From: Vallitalea sp.
GTDB taxonomy: Bacteria; Bacillota; Clostridia; Lachnospirales; Vallitaleaceae
Assembly (NCBI GenBank): GCA_025210235.1
Contig: JAOASG010000016.1
Location: forward strand, 62,001 to 126,000
Direction of reading: 5' to 3'
Length of the DNA stretch: 64,000 nucleotides
The position numbers and the translations under genes are program-made. Positions 61,917 through 64,000 of the stretch are shown here, piece after piece. A model generated the notes under the pieces. That model was given only the letters and a program-made list of their open reading frames with translations, did no database searches and was not told where the DNA came from. How positions within the stretch are numbered: position 1 is the stretch's first letter; each line of letters starts with the position of its first letter.

Positions 61917-62828
61917 TTAATCATAATGAACCCATTTTTTTTGTAATTTTACTTGAACAATAGTTATAATCATTATAATTGCAAATAAAACCATAGAAAT
62001 AGCAGCAGCATAGCCTCTATTAAACTCAATAAAAGCTTTTTGATAGAAATAATATACTATTGACATTCCATATCTCATACTAAGGGATTCAGAACTTAGC
62101 ATCATAAATATGTAGTCAAATACTTGGAATATATTAATTACTGTCATAGTAACAACGAAAAAGAGTGTAGGAGATAGTAAAGGTAGTGTTATATGAACAA
62201 ATACTTGTCTTCTATTAGCTCCATCAATTTCCGAAGCTTCATAATACATTTTAGGTATACCCTTAAGACCTGCTAAAATAAGTATCATTTGAGTGCTTAT
62301 CATACTCCATATTATTACAAAAGAAACAGAGTATAATACCATCTTAGGGTCAGATATCCATCCAACTTTTGGAATATCAAATTTATTTAATATTATATTT
62401 ATTATTCCAAATTCATTATTGTAAAGCCATCTCCATAATAAACTAATTGCAGCAGGTAGAGTAACTGCTGGTATAAATAATACAGTTCTGAAAAAAGTCA
62501 TTCCTCTAAAATTTGCATCTAATAAAACAGCAGCAAAAGTAGCAAAGATTATTATACCAGGTACACATATAGCAACGTATTTTAATGTGTTCATTAATGC
62601 GATATAAAATTTTTTATCTGTAAACAGTTCTTTATAATTATCAAATCCGATAAAATTAGGGGTGCCAAAAGAGCCTAAATCGGTAAAACTATAGTATATA
62701 TTCTGAAAAAAAGCAAAAAAATAAAAAACCCCTATGCCTATAACTAATGGAGCAATAAAAATAAATGCAGACACTAGTTCATTACGGCGCATTGGAGACA
62801 TTTTCTTTTTAGTTGTCTTATTTAACAT
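61917..62828 (-). CDS. Sugar ABC permease (MalF/UgpA type)
   Basis: This 303-residue protein has six membrane helices with the early motif FFQNIYYSFTDLGSFGTPNFIG and an EAA loop in YEASEIDGANRRQVFVHITLPLL. It pairs with the downstream permease. The ATG at 62828 follows ATAGGAGG. A stable hairpin separates it from the binding-protein gene. No ATPase gene is in view. Confidence 0.92.
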   Translation of the reverse strand: MLNKTTKKKMSPMRRNELVSAFIFIAPLVIGIGVFYFFAFFQNIYYSFTDLGSFGTPNFIGFDNYKELFTDKKFYIALMNTLKYVAICVPGIIIFATFAAVLLDANFRGMTFFRTVLFIPAVTLPAAISLLWRWLYNNEFGIINIILNKFDIPKVGWISDPKMVLYSVSFVIIWSMISTQMILILAGLKGIPKMYYEASEIDGANRRQVFVHITLPLLSPTLFFVVTMTVINIFQVFDYIFMMLSSESLSMRYGMSIVYYFYQKAFIEFNRGYAAAISMVLFAIIMIITIVQVKLQKKWVHYD

Positions 62829-62846
62829 AATAACCTCCTATTTCTT

Positions 62847-62883
62847 AAAACGATGAAACGTACAATTAACGTTTCATCGTTTT
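62847..62883 (-). terminator. Intercistronic hairpin between binding-protein and permease genes
   Basis: A perfect 15-bp stem (62847-62861 with 62869-62883, loop ACAATTA) is followed on the minus strand by TTTT. It should act as a leaky terminator or stabiliser giving more binding protein than permease. Confidence 0.75.
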
Positions 62884-62919
62884 ATATTAGCTATTGAAAA
62901 GTTCTAAACAAATAAATTT

Positions 62920-64000
62920 TTATTTATTCTTATCAATAATCTTTTGCATTTCTTTGTAAATAGCGTCACAACCTTCTTTTGGAGAAATTATTTCACCAAA
63001 TATTTGAGCTGTATAATCTGTTACGATAGGAGTCCATTCTGAAACACAGTTTCCAGTAGGGAACTGATGTCCTGTTTTTGTTGCATTAATAATTGGCATG
63101 ATATCAATATTTTTAAATGCATTTTGATAAAGTGATTGAGCTGATTTTAATGCTGGGATATCAATACCTTCAGTAGCTTGAACTTCATTACCATATTCAC
63201 TTGTTAAGAATTTAATTAATTCCCAAGTTTCTTCAGGATGTTTTGTTTGTTTAGACATAGCGTAACCCAAACCATTCATAATTGAAGTATTTACTCCATC
63301 TTGAGTAGGCATTTGGATAATTCCAACTTTACCATCTTTTGCAAGATCACATGATTCTAATACAGAAGTACTCCATGAACCCATATAAGCCATAGCTACT
63401 TTACCTGAATAAAATAATGCATCTGAATCAGTATCTTGGCTAGATAATGTTGAATAAGGTGCTGATAATCCGCTTTTTAATAAGTCAAGAATTTTTTCGT
63501 ATCCTTTTACAGTACCAGGCTTATTAAATCCTGATTCTGTTGCAGCATCATTAATAATTTCACCGCCATTTTGTAAAATGAAATTATAATAACCTGATTG
63601 GAAGTTTGTTGGTGAAACAGCTACAGCATATGTTCCACTACCATCAGCATCCATTGCATCTTTAAGTTTGTTAGCTTTTGCAAGCATATCTTCGTAAGTC
63701 CATCCTTCTTTAGGATATTCTATTTCATACTTATCAAATAAAGCTTTGTTATAAGCTACGAAAATTGAATCTACTCCTTTTGGCAGTGCCCATTGTTTAT
63801 CATTATAATTATATATTTTTGAGATAGGTTCAATGTATTTTGTCATATCAATATTGTCTTTTTTGATATATTCATCTAAAGGAGCTAATATATCACCTTT
63901 AATATATTTTGGTAAATAAATATTCATCCAAAATGCATCAGATGTAAGTCCTGCTCCAGCGGCTACATCAAGTTTTGTCCAATAGTTATTCCATGGTGTA
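62920..64000 (-). CDS. Sugar-binding protein of ABC importer (partial, 5' end outside the window)
   Basis: The frame stays open to the window edge: upstream of the internal Met at 63927 the codons read TPWNNYWTKLDVAAGAG, so the true start lies beyond 64000. About 360 C-terminal residues are present, with the MalE-like pattern VDSIFVAYNKALFDKYEIEYP, GKVAMAYMGSWS and MSKQTKHPEETWELIKFL. It belongs to the class-1 sugar-binding lipoproteins and feeds the two permeases encoded downstream. The signal sequence is not visible. Confidence 0.88.
   Translation of the reverse strand, partial: TPWNNYWTKLDVAAGAGLTSDAFWMNIYLPKYIKGDILAPLDEYIKKDNIDMTKYIEPISKIYNYNDKQWALPKGVDSIFVAYNKALFDKYEIEYPKEGWTYEDMLAKANKLKDAMDADGSGTYAVAVSPTNFQSGYYNFILQNGGEIINDAATESGFNKPGTVKGYEKILDLLKSGLSAPYSTLSSQDTDSDALFYSGKVAMAYMGSWSTSVLESCDLAKDGKVGIIQMPTQDGVNTSIMNGLGYAMSKQTKHPEETWELIKFLTSEYGNEVQATEGIDIPALKSAQSLYQNAFKNIDIMPIINATKTGHQFPTGNCVSEWTPIVTDYTAQIFGEIISPKEGCDAIYKEMQKIIDKNK

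Noticed and set aside
1..64000. CRISPR arrays, tRNA/rRNA genes, prophage or intact insertion sequences
   Set aside because: No regularly spaced repeats, cloverleaf or ribosomal RNA sequence, phage structural genes or transposase genes were recognised on reading both strands; weak or diverged cases could be missed without a search.

Overview
The window is AT-rich, densely packed DNA with strong GGAGG-type ribosome binding sites, frequent TTG starts, Gram-positive lipoproteins, a DivIVA-like protein and YesM/YesN sugar-sensing systems. This points to a free-living anaerobic low-GC Firmicute of class Clostridia, perhaps near Vallitalea or the Lachnospirales. That placement is inferred from gene content and base composition only. 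No rRNA, tRNA, CRISPR array, prophage or intact insertion sequence was seen.

Layout. 1-2022: the end of an unknown gene, then a DUF2268-type metalloprotease gene coupled to a MerR/TipA-type drug-sensing regulator. 2045-9222: a MarR-controlled operon for a heterodimeric ABC exporter, a secreted protein with three internal repeats, and an OmpR/histidine-kinase pair. 9223-9742: a gene-free stretch with a 199-bp imperfect palindrome. 9743-13670: MgtC, a DUF3810 membrane metalloprotease, and a Tet(M)-like ribosome-protection GTPase on the minus strand. 13816-25762: a Gram-positive Pel-type exopolysaccharide operon containing a DUF2304 protein, a degenerate sugar epimerase fused to a PelD-type c-di-GMP receptor, a PelE-like protein, a GT-C-like membrane protein, a polyprenyl-phosphate glycosyltransferase, a DUF2194 PelA-like protein, PelF, PelG and a ParB/Srx-like protein. 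25795-29464: glycosyltransferase, Wzx-type flippase, glycosyltransferase.

29829-34643: a complete branched-chain amino-acid ABC operon (livKHMGF). 34805-38335: a bacterial XPB-like helicase and its probable partner. 38430-42676: a chemoreceptor, an L,D-transpeptidase and an aldose 1-epimerase-like protein. 42767-51374: YesM/YesN sensor genes divergent from a sugar ABC importer and a cytoplasmic GH66 glucan hydrolase or transferase. 51458-56235: a DUF2179 membrane protein, a secreted protein joining a subtilisin (S8) domain to a gingipain-type (C25) domain, and a DivIVA-like protein. 56439-59694: a rubredoxin-reductase fusion, a yybP-ykoY manganese riboswitch controlling a GDT1/TMEM165 cation exporter, and a DUF2161 nuclease-fold protein. 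59750-64000 (minus): a second sugar ABC importer with a Gfo/Idh/MocA oxidoreductase; its binding protein runs off the window.

Themes. The Pel region is the most interesting system: one polypeptide joins an apparently inactive epimerase, membrane helices, a GAF domain and a GGDEF domain that has lost its active site but kept the RxxD c-di-GMP-binding site. A GT-C/GT2 pair in the same operon suggests a decorated Pel-like polymer. A roughly 45-nt imperfect palindrome recurs in at least six intergenic gaps. Each of the three ABC importer operons carries a hairpin between the binding-protein gene and the first permease gene. Two genes have ideal ribosome binding sites spaced onto ATT or ATA rather than a standard start codon.
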